Numbered from the stretch's first letter, positions 47,700 to 56,895 are shown. The stretch is DNA of 64,000 bases from Stutzerimonas chloritidismutans AW-1 (GCF_000495915.1 NZ_AOFQ01000074.1:39971-103970); one strand, 5' to 3'. A program made the numbers and translations. Notes: generated by a model from the sequence alone, not told the origin.

Positions 47700-49868
47700 T
47701 CAGTTGCGCAGCGCTGCACGCTCGGCGCGAATACCATCGAGCAGCTCGCGAACCTGGTGGATATCGTACGGCTTCAGCATGGTACGCAACCGATCGAGAC
47801 CCACATCCGAAGCATTGACCGCATAGCCCGAGGCGATCACCAGCGATAACCTCGGGTGACGCGCACTAGCTTCACGCGCCAGATCGATTCCGCTCATCCC
47901 GGCTAGGCCGACATCCGTCAGCAGCACGTCGAAAGGCTGCTGCCCCAGCGCCTCCAGGGCCTCTTCCGCTGTCTCGCTCGCGACGACCTGATGCCCTAGC
48001 TCCATCATCACTTCACCGGTAAGCATGCGCAGAGTCGGGTCATCCTCGACGAAGAGGATCTTCAGACTGGCATCATCGGCCGCCGGGTTTTCCACGATAT
48101 CGTCAGGCTGCGGGTCGCCCGCCACCACTTTGGCCGGACCTGCCGAGAGATCACCTCCCGCGCCCTGCCGCTGCCCGTCATCGACGCAGCGCGGCAAATG
48201 CACATGCACGGCGGTACCACCGCGCTCGCCGCTCTCCAGCGTAACGAAGCCACCGCTCTGCTTGACGAATCCATAAACCATGCTCAAGCCGAGACCGGAG
48301 GCATTGCTGTCCTGCTTGGTGGTGAAGAAGGGTTCGAATGCCCGTGCGCGCACGTCGTCACTCATGCCGCCGCCCTCGTCGATGACACTGAGCAGGACGT
48401 AATCGCCACGCGAGTTGCCAGGCGCATCCTCGCCCAGCTGGCGATTCTCCAGACGCAGCACCACACGTCCGCTACCCGCCATCGCATCGCGCGCGTTGGA
48501 AGCGAGGTTCAACACTACGCTCTGCAGATTGCCGACATCGGCGAACACCGGCCATGGCTCGCCCAGCACCTCCAGCTCCAGCTGTACCGCCGAACCCAAC
48601 GCCCCATTTAGCAGCTCGTGCATCTGCTCAAGCAGCTCCGGCAAGTGCACCTGGCGCGGCAACAATGGTTGGCGGCTGGCGAAAGCCAGCAGCTGCGACG
48701 CCAGACGCGCACCCTTCTCGACCCCGCTGACGGCCGAGTCCAACCGTCGCGCTGCAGTCTGATCGCTACCGAGACCACGCCGCAGCAGCTGCAGGTTGCC
48801 TCCGATGATCTGCAGCATGTTGTTGAAGTCGTGCGCGATGCCACCAGTCAGCTTGCCCACTGCCTCCAACCGCTGAGCCTGCTGCAGGGCCTGCTCGGCC
48901 ACCTGTCGCTCGGCCTCACTTTGCTGCAGCGCCAGGGTTCGCTCACGGACCAGCTCTTCCAGGTGATCGCGATAACGCTGCAGCTCCGCCTCGTTGCGCT
49001 GCTGCTCGGTCACATCCTGCCCTTGAACGAAGATGCCAATGACCCCGCCGTCGTTCTCGACGATCGGCTGCAAAACGAAATCCAGAATCGCTTCCTGTGG
49101 CTCCTTGCCCGGATGCCGTCTCAGGAACAGCGATACACGTTTGCCGACATACGGCTGACCGGTGCGATAGACCTCGTCGAGCAGACCGATGAGGGCCTGC
49201 CCCTCGATCTCCGGCAATCCCTCGCGAACCGTCTTGCCAAGCAGCTGACGGTGCCCAGTGACCTGCCGATAGGCATCATTGACCAGTTCATATACATGAT
49301 CAGGGCCGCGCAGAAAGCAGACGAACCCAGGCGCCTGCGCGAACAGACGGCGCAGCTGCTCGCCTTCGGACTGCAGCAGCCTGGCACGGGACATTACGCT
49401 TTGCTCCAACTGCTGCAAGGGCTGCAGACCGGCCGCCGCCTGACTCAACGAGTCTTTCATTGCCTGCAGCTCGGTAATGTCCGAGGTGTGCTGCAGAATC
49501 GCAACGACCTCTCCTTGCTCATCCAGGATTGGCGTGTGCGTGGCGCTCCAGTAACGATCCTCGTAAACCGGGCCAAGCGGCGTTTGTCGCGCGATGGAGT
49601 AACGAATCACCGGCAACGTATCGACTGCCTTGCGGCTGAGCACCCGCGCAAACGAATCGAGCAACTCTTGCACTCGGGTCATCTCGGGACTGAGCGGATC
49701 GGCAGCGAAGGCCTCATGAAGGCGCTGCCCCTGGATATCCGTCAGTTTTCGCCCGGTAAGCGTCAGGTAAGCGGCATTCGCATCCAGAATGACCAGGTCA
49801 CGATCAAGCAGGACATAAGCATTCGGGGATAGCCGGAACAGACTTTCGAAAGACGGGCGCTGCTGCAT
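47700..49868 (-). CDS. Soluble PAS-PAS hybrid histidine kinase with C-terminal receiver
   Basis: Cytosolic hybrid sensor kinase, 722 residues and no TM segment. Order: PAS domain (about 7-125, SPNAYVLLDRDLVILDANAAYLTLTG), a second PAS with C-terminal PAC (about 180-305), a coiled coil (about 305-340), HisKA with GIAHDFNNMLQIIGGNLQLL (His346), HATPase with NLASNARDAM and GLGLSMVYGF, a variable linker (about 570-600) and a receiver (about 605-715) with phospho-acceptor Asp652 in LLTDVGL. ATG 49868 has GGAGG about six bases upstream; the frame opens at 49928. No partner regulator is adjacent. It sits between rpsF and rlmB, where P. aeruginosa has no such gene as I recall. Signal and output are unknown. 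Confidence 0.92.
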   Translation of the reverse strand: MQQRPSFESLFRLSPNAYVLLDRDLVILDANAAYLTLTGRKLTDIQGQRLHEAFAADPLSPEMTRVQELLDSFARVLSRKAVDTLPVIRYSIARQTPLGPVYEDRYWSATHTPILDEQGEVVAILQHTSDITELQAMKDSLSQAAAGLQPLQQLEQSVMSRARLLQSEGEQLRRLFAQAPGFVCFLRGPDHVYELVNDAYRQVTGHRQLLGKTVREGLPEIEGQALIGLLDEVYRTGQPYVGKRVSLFLRRHPGKEPQEAILDFVLQPIVENDGGVIGIFVQGQDVTEQQRNEAELQRYRDHLEELVRERTLALQQSEAERQVAEQALQQAQRLEAVGKLTGGIAHDFNNMLQIIGGNLQLLRRGLGSDQTAARRLDSAVSGVEKGARLASQLLAFASRQPLLPRQVHLPELLEQMHELLNGALGSAVQLELEVLGEPWPVFADVGNLQSVVLNLASNARDAMAGSGRVVLRLENRQLGEDAPGNSRGDYVLLSVIDEGGGMSDDVRARAFEPFFTTKQDSNASGLGLSMVYGFVKQSGGFVTLESGERGGTAVHVHLPRCVDDGQRQGAGGDLSAGPAKVVAGDPQPDDIVENPAADDASLKILFVEDDPTLRMLTGEVMMELGHQVVASETAEEALEALGQQPFDVLLTDVGLAGMSGIDLAREASARHPRLSLVIASGYAVNASDVGLDRLRTMLKPYDIHQVRELLDGIRAERAALRN

Positions 49869-49984
49869 ACAACCTCCATGGTGCGAGCCTGACGCCGCGT
49901 AACTAACCCAGCAAGGCTCCGGCAGCACCCGGAGCCCTCAAGCAAAATATGACGAGAAGCCGCTATCCGCGGACGGGCCTGGAC

Positions 49985-50013
49985 ACCGATTGACCACAAA
50001 AAGGTCAATCGGT
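49985..50013. repeat. Perfect 11-bp inverted repeat between rlmB and the hybrid kinase
   Basis: ACCGATTGACC (49985-49995) and GGTCAATCGGT (50003-50013) around ACAAAAA. It is 22 bases after the rlmB stop and about 117 bases before the kinase start on the same strand. It could be the rlmB terminator, though no T-run follows, or a regulator site for the kinase gene. Confidence 0.5.
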
Positions 50014-50035
50014 TTCAGATCAGCAGGTCAGGCGT

Positions 50036-50791
50036 TCAGCCAGCGACCTTGGCGCTCTTGCGCTGACGCAGCGCCTCGAACAGGCATACGCCGGTCGCCA
50101 CAGAAACATTCAGACTGCTGACGCTGCCGGCCATGGGCAGGCGCACCAGATAATCACAGTGTTCACGCGTCAGGCGCCGCATACCGCGACCCTCGGCGCC
50201 CATGATAAGCACGATGGGCCCGGTGAGATCCTGATCGTAGAGTGATTGCTCGGCTTCGCCCGCCGTCCCCACGACCCATAATCCACGCTGCTGCAGCTTC
50301 TCCAGCGTACGCGCAAGGTTGGTCACGGCGACCAGCGGAATCACTTCCGCCGCACCGCAGGCAACCTTGCGCACGGTGGCATTGAGAGTGGCCGATTTGT
50401 CTTTCGGCACGATCACGGCGAGCGCACCGGCCGCGTCCGCGGTGCGCAGACAGGCACCGAGGTTGTGCGGATCCGTCACACCATCCAGCACCAACAGCAG
50501 CGGCGGGCCATCGGCGCGATCGAGCAATTCCTCGAGCATGGCCTCACCCCATACCTGACTGGGGCTCACCTCGGCGACCACACCCTGATGCACGCCTTCG
50601 ACCCAGGCATCCATCTCCCGCCGCTCACACTGCCCGACACTCACACGTGCCTGAGCAGCCAGCTCGATCACCATCTGGGCGCGCGGATCGCCGCGCCCCT
50701 CTGCCAGCCATACCTGCTTGACGCGCTTGGGATGATGGCGCAGCAATGCCTCGACAGCGTGCAGGCCGTAGATCTTTTCCAGCTGACTCAT
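50036..50791 (-). CDS. rlmB: RlmB, 23S rRNA (guanosine-2251-2'-O) methyltransferase
   Basis: SPOUT-class methyltransferase of 251 residues that modifies Gm2251 in the P-loop of 23S rRNA. An N-terminal substrate-binding domain (IYGLHAVEALLRHHPKRV) precedes the knotted catalytic domain with LDGVTDPHNLGACLRTADA, IVLIMGAEGRGMRRL and RLPMAGSVSSLNVSVATG. The start ATG overlaps the rnr stop by four bases (ATGA), the usual rnr-rlmB coupling. Confidence 0.95.
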   Translation of the reverse strand: MSQLEKIYGLHAVEALLRHHPKRVKQVWLAEGRGDPRAQMVIELAAQARVSVGQCERREMDAWVEGVHQGVVAEVSPSQVWGEAMLEELLDRADGPPLLLVLDGVTDPHNLGACLRTADAAGALAVIVPKDKSATLNATVRKVACGAAEVIPLVAVTNLARTLEKLQQRGLWVVGTAGEAEQSLYDQDLTGPIVLIMGAEGRGMRRLTREHCDYLVRLPMAGSVSSLNVSVATGVCLFEALRQRKSAKVAG

Positions 50792-53292
50792 GACTTGGCC
50801 TTGCGCTTTCTGGCACCGCCACTCGAGCCGGTGGGTTTGTCACCTGACTTGGCTGCAGATTTCGGCTTGGCCGAGCCTGATCGCGACTTGCTCCCGCCCG
50901 CCGCCTTCTCGCTCTTGCCCTTCCTGCCGCCCTTCGCCTCGGCGAGCAATGCCTTCTTCAGCTCTCGACTCTTGCGCACATCGGCATTGCCCGGCTCGCG
51001 TCCACGGCTCGCACCGTCACGCTGCCCCGGAGCAGACTTGGTACCACCACCGATCAGCTCGAAATCGATCTTGCGCTCATCCAGATCGACGCGCATGACG
51101 CGCACCTCGACGCTGTCGCCGAGACGGAAACTGCGCCCACTGCGCTCACCGGACAACCGGTGGTGCAACGGATCGAAGTGGTAGTAGTCGCCCGGCATGG
51201 CAGTGACATGCACCAGCCCTTCTACGTAGATGTCTGTCAGCTCGACGAACAGGCCGAAACCAGTCACCGCAGTAATCACACCAGGGAAGGCCTCGCCGAC
51301 ACGATCCTTCATGAACTCGCACTTAAGCCAGTTAGTGACGTCGCGGGTAGCTTCGTCGGCGCGTCGCTCGGTCATCGAGCATTGCTCGCCCAGCTGTTCC
51401 AGCGCGGCTTCGTCGTACGGATAGATTCGCGCCTTGGGCATGCTGGTGGCGCCTTCGCGGCGCACATGAGGCGTGTCTCGACGGGAGCGGATGACACTGC
51501 GAATGGCGCGATGCACCAGCAGATCGGGATAACGCCTGATTGGCGAAGTGAAGTGGGCGTAAGCCTCGTAGTTCAGGCCAAAGTGACCATTGTTCTCGGC
51601 GCTGTATACGGCCTGACTCAGCGAGCGCAGCATGACCGTCTGGATCACATGGAAATCCGGGCGCCCCTGAATCTGCTCCAGCAGCGCCTGGTAATCCTTC
51701 GGCGTCGGACCTTCCTTGCCCTTGTGCAACGAGAGACCCAGTTCACCGAGAAAGGCGCGCAGCTTTTCCTGACGCTCCAGCGGCGGCGCATCGTGGACAC
51801 GATAAAGCGCTGGGATCTCATGCTTCTGCAGGAATGCCGCCGTGGCGACGTTGGCGCAGAGCATGCACTCCTCGATCAGCTTGTGCGCATCGTTGCGCTC
51901 GGTCGGCTTGATCTCGGCGATCTTTTGATCGGCACCGAAGACGATACGCGTTTCCTGGGTCTCGAAATCGATCGCGCCGCGGGTATGACGCGCCTTGAGC
52001 AGCACCTTGTAGAGCGAATAGAGCTGCTTGAGATGCGGCAACACTTCGGCGTACTCCCCGCTCAGCCGCTTGCCTTCGGCTGACTTGGGCTGCTCCAGCA
52101 TCGCGCTGACCTTGTTGTAGGTCAGTCGCGCATGCGAATGAATCACCGCCTCGTAGAACTGGTAGTCGGTCATCTTTCCCGACTTGCTCAGCGTGATCTC
52201 GCAGACCATGGCCAGGCGATCGACCTGCGGATTCAGCGAACAGAGCCCGTTGGAAAGCTGCTCGGGCAGCATGGGCACCACCCGCTCAGGGAAGTACACC
52301 GAGTTGCCGCGAACCACGGCCTCCTTGTCGAGCGCCGAGTCGATCTTGACGTAGTGCGACACGTCGGCAATGGCGACATACAGGCGGAAACCTCCTGTCA
52401 GGAGCTTCCAGCCGCCAGGCTTCTCGCAATAGACCGCATCGTCGAAGTCGCGCGCGTCTTCGCCATCGATGGTCACAAACGGTAGATGACGCAGATCGAC
52501 GCGCTTGTGCTTGTCCTTTTCCTCGACCTCGGGCTTCAGCCGGGACGCTTCCTTCAGCACCGCTTCCGGCCAGACATGCGGGATATCGAAGCTGCGTAGC
52601 GCCACGTCGATTTCCATGCCCGGCGCCATGTAGTTGCCGATCACCTCAACGATGTCGCCCTGCGGCTGGAAGCGCTGGGTCGGCCAGTGAGTGATCTTGA
52701 CCTCGACAAACTGCCCCGGTTTGGCGTCGAGCGCGCGGCCCGGCGTCACCAGCACTTCCTGCTGGATTTTCGGGTTGTCAGGAATGACAAAACCGACGTC
52801 GCTCTCAATGTGGTAGCGACCAACGATGCTTTCGTGAGCCCGACTGATCACTTCAACGATCGCGCCCTCACGACGCCCACGCCGATCAAGCCCGGCAACG
52901 CGCGCCAGACAGCGGTCGCCGTCGAACACCAGGCGCATCTGCGCGGGACTGAGAAACAGATCATCGCTGCCGTCATCCGGGATGAGAAAGCCGAAGCCGT
53001 CGCGGTGCCCACTGACGCGACCGCAGACCAGGTCCAGCTTGTCCACCGGGGCATAGGTGCCGCGCCGGGTGTAGATTAGCTGACCATCGCGCTCCATCGC
53101 TCGCAGGCGACGACGCAGCGCTTCGATATCTTCTTCGGACACCAGTCCGAACTCTTCAACCAGCTCTTCGCGGGCCGCCGGGGAGCCGCGCTCACCGAGA
53201 TGCTGGAGAATCAGCTCGCGACTGGGAATGGGGTTGTCGTACTTTTCCGCTTCACGAGCGGCCTCGGGATCGAGGGATTGCCAATCGGCCAT
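50788..53292 (-). CDS. rnr: RNase R
   Basis: Processive 3'-5' exoribonuclease that degrades structured RNA and defective tRNA/rRNA and works with tmRNA; 834 residues. Order: an N-terminal HTH-like part (about 20-75), two cold-shock domains, the RNB catalytic domain with TIDGEDARDFDDAVYCE (catalytic Asp cluster) and the family segment SPIRRYPDLLVHR, the S1 domain (about 645-730) and a Lys/Ser/Gly-rich basic tail of about 85 residues. It heads the rnr-rlmB operon. Confidence 0.95.
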   Translation of the reverse strand: MADWQSLDPEAAREAEKYDNPIPSRELILQHLGERGSPAAREELVEEFGLVSEEDIEALRRRLRAMERDGQLIYTRRGTYAPVDKLDLVCGRVSGHRDGFGFLIPDDGSDDLFLSPAQMRLVFDGDRCLARVAGLDRRGRREGAIVEVISRAHESIVGRYHIESDVGFVIPDNPKIQQEVLVTPGRALDAKPGQFVEVKITHWPTQRFQPQGDIVEVIGNYMAPGMEIDVALRSFDIPHVWPEAVLKEASRLKPEVEEKDKHKRVDLRHLPFVTIDGEDARDFDDAVYCEKPGGWKLLTGGFRLYVAIADVSHYVKIDSALDKEAVVRGNSVYFPERVVPMLPEQLSNGLCSLNPQVDRLAMVCEITLSKSGKMTDYQFYEAVIHSHARLTYNKVSAMLEQPKSAEGKRLSGEYAEVLPHLKQLYSLYKVLLKARHTRGAIDFETQETRIVFGADQKIAEIKPTERNDAHKLIEECMLCANVATAAFLQKHEIPALYRVHDAPPLERQEKLRAFLGELGLSLHKGKEGPTPKDYQALLEQIQGRPDFHVIQTVMLRSLSQAVYSAENNGHFGLNYEAYAHFTSPIRRYPDLLVHRAIRSVIRSRRDTPHVRREGATSMPKARIYPYDEAALEQLGEQCSMTERRADEATRDVTNWLKCEFMKDRVGEAFPGVITAVTGFGLFVELTDIYVEGLVHVTAMPGDYYHFDPLHHRLSGERSGRSFRLGDSVEVRVMRVDLDERKIDFELIGGGTKSAPGQRDGASRGREPGNADVRKSRELKKALLAEAKGGRKGKSEKAAGGSKSRSGSAKPKSAAKSGDKPTGSSGGARKRKAKS

Positions 53293-53458
53293 TAAGAGAT
53301 GTCACCTTTCATTCATTTATAGGGCCAGAACGCCCTTCTTCTATTGAAGCGCGAATCGCTCCCGGACGGCAGCTTTCACGCGAATTATTTTTCACCATCA
53401 GGGGTTTACAAGGCCAAACCTCAGCCGTATAGTTCGCGCCCACAATGTCTGGCAGACG

Positions 53459-53486
53459 TTGTAACACGGAAACGGCTTAGTATCAT
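53459..53486 (+). promoter_or_regulatory. Promoter of the tRNA-Leu array
   Basis: TTGTAA (53459-53464) and TATCAT (53481-53486) with a 16-base spacer lie 11 bases before the first mature tRNA-Leu. It is the only such pair in the gap and faces right. Confidence 0.55.
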
Positions 53487-53496
53487 CGTTTCTAGT

Positions 53497-53583
53497 GCCC
53501 AGGTGGCGGAATTGGTAGACGCACTAGGTTCAGGTCCTAGCGGTGGCAACACCGTGGAAGTTCGAGTCTTCTCCTGGGCACCA
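53497..53583 (+). tRNA. tRNA-Leu (CAG), copy 1
   Basis: 87 bases with an encoded CCA, long variable arm as in class II tRNAs, acceptor GCCCAGG/CCTGGGC. Anticodon loop TTCAGGT between CTAGG and CCTAG gives CAG. First of three copies in a tandem array. Confidence 0.95.
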
Positions 53584-53697
53584 CTTATTCAAATGAAACC
53601 CGCTGCGACATGGCGAGTCTCATGCAAGACGAAGAAGCCGACTTCGACCGATCTGATCGGTGAAATGGCAAAAGTCGGTGAGCGATCATCGCAATGT

Positions 53698-53784
53698 GCC
53701 CAGGTGGCGGAATTGGTAGACGCACTAGGTTCAGGTCCTAGCGGTGGCAACACCGTGGAAGTTCGAGTCTTCTCCTGGGCACCA
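53698..53784 (+). tRNA. tRNA-Leu (CAG), copy 2
   Basis: Identical to copy 1 over its 87 bases, beginning 201 bases later. It has no separate promoter box that I can see, so it is probably cut from a common precursor. Confidence 0.95.
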
Positions 53785-53898
53785 CTTATTCAAATGAAAC
53801 CCGCTGCGACATGGCGAGTCTCATGCAAGACGAAGAAGCCGACTTCGACCGATCTGATCGGTGAAATGGCAAAAGTCGGTGAGCGATCATCGCAATGT

Positions 53899-53985
53899 GC
53901 CCAGGTGGCGGAATTGGTAGACGCACTAGGTTCAGGTCCTAGCGGTGGCAACACCGTGGAAGTTCGAGTCTTCTCCTGGGCACCA
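53899..53985 (+). tRNA. tRNA-Leu (CAG), copy 3
   Basis: Identical to copies 1 and 2. It is followed nine bases later by the terminator of the array, with different flanking sequence after CACCACT. Confidence 0.95.
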
Positions 53986-53994
53986 CTCTTCAAG

Positions 53995-54023
53995 AAAAAA
54001 CCGAGCCTCTGGCTCGGTTTTTT
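53995..54023 (+). terminator. Terminator of the tRNA-Leu array
   Basis: CCGAGCC (54001-54007) pairs with GGCTCGG (54011-54017), preceded by six A and followed by six T, which extend the stem. A strong factor-independent terminator. Confidence 0.88.
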
Positions 54024-54083
54024 CGTTTCGGCGAGCAACTGATTGAACTGCCCCTTCCGATAGCCGGCAACGCCAGACAAAAG

Positions 54084-54107
54084 AAGACCGCCCGAAGGCG
54101 GTCTTTT
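54084..54107. terminator. Terminator downstream of purA
   Basis: GACCGCC (54086-54092) and GGCGGTC (54097-54103) around CGAA, with an A-rich left side and TTTT on the right. It serves purA on the minus strand and may back up the tRNA terminator on the plus strand. Confidence 0.7.
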
Positions 54108-54124
54108 TGTACCTGCAGCCTAGA

Positions 54125-55420
54125 TCAGGCGTAAGGGTGGCGCAGCACAATGGTTTCGTTGCGATCCGGGCCGGTGGAGATGATATCCACCGGCGCCTCG
54201 ACCAGCTCCTCGAGACGCTTGATGTACGCGCGCGCATTGGCGGGCAGCTCATCAAGGGTCTTCGCACCAACAGTCGACTCGCTCCAGCCCGGCATCTCTT
54301 CGTATACCGGCTGCAGGCCGTCATAGCTGTCCGCATCGGTCGGCGCGTCAACCAGAACATCGCCGTTACGATCCTTGTAACCGACACATATGCGGATGGT
54401 TTCCAGACCATCGAGCACGTCGAGCTTGGTCAGGCAGATGCCGGATATACTGTTGATCTCGATGGCACGACGCAGGATCACTGCATCGAACCAGCCACAG
54501 CGCCGCGCACGACCGGTAGTGGAACCGAACTCGTGACCGCGCTCGGCCAGGCGAGCACCGATATCATCGAACAGCTCGGTCGGGAACGGACCGGAACCCA
54601 CGCGCGTGGTGTATGCCTTGGTGATACCGAGAATGTAATCCAGATACAGCGGACCGAAGCCCGAACCGGTGGCAGTGCCGCCGGCAGTGGTGCTGGAGCT
54701 GGTGACGTAGGGATAGGTGCCATGGTCGATGTCCAGCAGCGAGCCCTGCGCGCCCTCGAACATGATGCAGGCACCCTGCTTGCGCAGCTCGTGCAGGCGG
54801 GCGGTGACATCGGTGATCAACGGCTTGAGGATTTCCGCGTAGCCGAGCGCCTCATCTAGGGTCTTCTGGAAATCAACCGGCTCGACCTTGTAGAAGTTCT
54901 GCAGCACGAAGTTGTGGTATTCCAGCAGCTCGCGCAGCTTGACCGCGAAGCGCTCCGGGTTGAACAGGTCAGCAATGCGCAGGCCGCGACGTGCAACCTT
55001 GTCCTCGTAAGCCGGGCCAATGCCACGACCCGTCGTGCCGATCTTGCCTTCCGAGCGCGAAGCCTCACGCGCCTGATCCAGCGCCACGTGGTACGGCAGG
55101 ATCAGCGTGCAGGACGGACTGATGCGCAGGCGCTCGCGTACCGGCACGCCCTTTTCTTCCAGCTTGGTGATCTCACGCAGCAGCGCATCGGGAGCGACCA
55201 CCACGCCGTTGCCGATCAGACACTGCACATTGTCACGCAGGATGCCGGACGGAATCAGGTGCAGCACGGTCTTCTCACCGTCGATGACCAGGGTATGTCC
55301 GGCATTGTGGCCGCCCTGGTAACGCACGACCGCAGCCGCCTGATCGGTCAGCAGATCGACGATCTTGCCCTTGCCCTCATCACCCCACTGGGTGCCCAGG
55401 ACCACGACGTTCTTACCCAT
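54125..55420 (-). CDS. purA: Adenylosuccinate synthetase
   Basis: First committed step from IMP to AMP, GTP-dependent; 431 residues. The start MGKNVVVLGTQWGDEGKGK carries the P-loop-like GDEGKGK and catalytic Asp. The switch-like segment GGHNAGHTLV, the GTTGRGIGPAYEDK block and the late C-terminal YKDRNGD region follow. ATG 55420 has GAGGG just upstream and is the universal family start; the longer frame to 55504 is not supported. Downstream of hisZ on the same strand with an 87-base gap. Confidence 0.96.
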   Translation of the reverse strand: MGKNVVVLGTQWGDEGKGKIVDLLTDQAAAVVRYQGGHNAGHTLVIDGEKTVLHLIPSGILRDNVQCLIGNGVVVAPDALLREITKLEEKGVPVRERLRISPSCTLILPYHVALDQAREASRSEGKIGTTGRGIGPAYEDKVARRGLRIADLFNPERFAVKLRELLEYHNFVLQNFYKVEPVDFQKTLDEALGYAEILKPLITDVTARLHELRKQGACIMFEGAQGSLLDIDHGTYPYVTSSSTTAGGTATGSGFGPLYLDYILGITKAYTTRVGSGPFPTELFDDIGARLAERGHEFGSTTGRARRCGWFDAVILRRAIEINSISGICLTKLDVLDGLETIRICVGYKDRNGDVLVDAPTDADSYDGLQPVYEEMPGWSESTVGAKTLDELPANARAYIKRLEELVEAPVDIISTGPDRNETIVLRHPYA

Positions 55421-55507
55421 AACCCTCTGTCCTCTTCGGCGAAGCATGCCGGTCGCAACCGGCGATAATCGAAACCAGGCCAGCGCCGCAGCGCGGCGCC
55501 ACAACCA

Positions 55508-56695
55508 TCAGGACGCCAGCGAAGCCACCGTCCAGACACCATCCTTCAATTGCAATTGCCGGTCGCAGCCGAGCTGCGCAGCATCGGCTCGCGACTGCCC
55601 ATCAAGGGCTTGCACCACGCGCTCACCCTGACGCCGCAGCTGACGGACCGCATCCCACAGACCCGGTTCGCCGTCTTGCGGCGCCCAAACGCCCGACACA
55701 GGCGCGGAAAGATCAGCACTGCCCAGACTGACCAGCGTCTTCAGGTCGGTGGAGAAACCCGTCGCCGGGCGTGCGCGACCGAAGTCGGCACCAATGTCGT
55801 CATAACGACCACCCTGCGCGATCGACTGACCGACGCCGGGTACGAACACCGCGAACACCACTCCAGTATGGTAGTGATAGCCACGCAACTCGCCCAAATC
55901 GAAATACAGCGGCACATCCGGATAACGCGCCGCCAGCTGATCGGCAATGGCCGTCAGCGTTTCCAGCGCGGCCCGCACCTCGGCGGGCGCAGCCGCCAGC
56001 GCCATACGCGCCTGATCGAGCACTTCCCGCCCACCGCACAACCGCGCCAGCGCGCGCAGCATGCCGGCCAATGCCGGATTGAGCGCAGCAGTCTGCTCGG
56101 CAATCTCGTCCATCGCCTTGCGCTGCAGCGCATCGAACAACCGCTGCTCGGCTTCGCCGCTCAGCCCGGCAGCCTTGGCCAGACCACGATAGATGCCCAC
56201 ATGCCCGAGATCCATATGCACATCCGGCACCTCGGCAAGCTCGAGCATTTCCAGCATCAGACTGATGACCTCGATATCACTGGCAGCAGACGCATCACCA
56301 TACAGCTCAGCCCCCAACTGGATAGGGCTGCGCGAGGTGGAAAGCGCCTGCGGCTTGGCATGCAACACACTACCGGCATAGCACAGGCGACTGGGACCTT
56401 CGCGACGCAGGGTATGCGCGTCGACCCGGGCCACTTGTGGCGTGATATCAGCCCGCAGCCCCATCTGGCGACCGGAAAGCGGGTCGATGACCTTGAAGGT
56501 GCGCAAATCCAGATCCTGCCCGGAACCGGTGAGCAACGACTCGAGAAACTCCACGTGCGGGGTGATGACCAGCTCGTAGCCCCAGCACTGGAACAGGTCC
56601 AGCACGCGCCGACGCGCCGTTTCGATACGCGCCGCCTCCGGCGGCAGCACCTCTTCGATGCCATCTGGCAAAAGCCAGCGGTCTACCGTTGCCAT
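55508..56695 (-). CDS. hisZ: HisZ, regulatory subunit of ATP phosphoribosyltransferase
   Basis: HisRS-like protein without tRNA-charging activity that partners short HisG in histidine synthesis; 395 residues. It shows the class II synthetase-like core (the LPDGIEEVLPPEA start, LLTGSGQDLDLRTFKVIDP and LRADITPQVARV) but lacks an anticodon-binding domain; the last part (YYHTGVVF-like YHYHTGVVFAVFVPG, AQGGRYDD) is intact. ATG 56695 (MATVDRWLLP) is chosen over 56707 by family start. The hisZ-purA pair is conserved in pseudomonads. Confidence 0.93.
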   Translation of the reverse strand: MATVDRWLLPDGIEEVLPPEAARIETARRRVLDLFQCWGYELVITPHVEFLESLLTGSGQDLDLRTFKVIDPLSGRQMGLRADITPQVARVDAHTLRREGPSRLCYAGSVLHAKPQALSTSRSPIQLGAELYGDASAASDIEVISLMLEMLELAEVPDVHMDLGHVGIYRGLAKAAGLSGEAEQRLFDALQRKAMDEIAEQTAALNPALAGMLRALARLCGGREVLDQARMALAAAPAEVRAALETLTAIADQLAARYPDVPLYFDLGELRGYHYHTGVVFAVFVPGVGQSIAQGGRYDDIGADFGRARPATGFSTDLKTLVSLGSADLSAPVSGVWAPQDGEPGLWDAVRQLRRQGERVVQALDGQSRADAAQLGCDRQLQLKDGVWTVASLAS

Positions 56696-56870
56696 TCGCG
56701 AAATCACCTCTCGTTCCGGTAAGCCCAGACGAAAACCGCGGCAGCAGCCTTAGCCGGCCTTCGGTCGCGTGCAGTTGTATTCGAACCATGGCATCCGAGC
56801 CATGCCCTGTGAAGGGATCGGCATGACCGCTGCATGCCTGGGATAGCCTGCGACCTCAAGGGCACAGACG

Positions 56871-56895
56871 CAAAAAAGCCGGGATTTTCCCGGCT
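56871..56895 (-). terminator. Terminator of the hfl operon after hflC
   Basis: On the minus strand, an 8-bp stem AGCCGGGA/TCCCGGCT (56877-56895) is followed by TTTTTT. It lies 80 bases after the hflC stop. The remaining 280-base gap to hisZ (56696-56975) has no coding sequence that I can support; a 16-bp palindrome CGGCACGGCCGTGCCG is at 56934-56949. Confidence 0.85.

Larger units (their letters stand above)
53497..53985 (+). repeat. 201-bp tandem array carrying three identical tRNA-Leu genes
   Basis: The tRNA starts lie at 53497, 53698 and 53899, a strict 201-bp period. Each unit is an 87-base tRNA plus a 114-base spacer, and as far as I can compare by eye the two complete spacers are identical. 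Shared sequence extends from GT just before the first tRNA to CT after the third. Such an array is prone to copy-number change by recombination. Confidence 0.92.

Noticed and set aside
53497..53985. CRISPR-like periodic repeat
   Set aside because: The repeat unit is a tRNA with identical spacers; a CRISPR array has short repeats and variable spacers, and there are no cas genes.
53344..54042. 232-codon frame with a threefold 67-residue repeat (AQVAELVDALGSGPSGG...)
   Set aside because: It is the translation of the tRNA-Leu array; the repeat arises because the 201-bp period is a multiple of three. A common false protein annotation.
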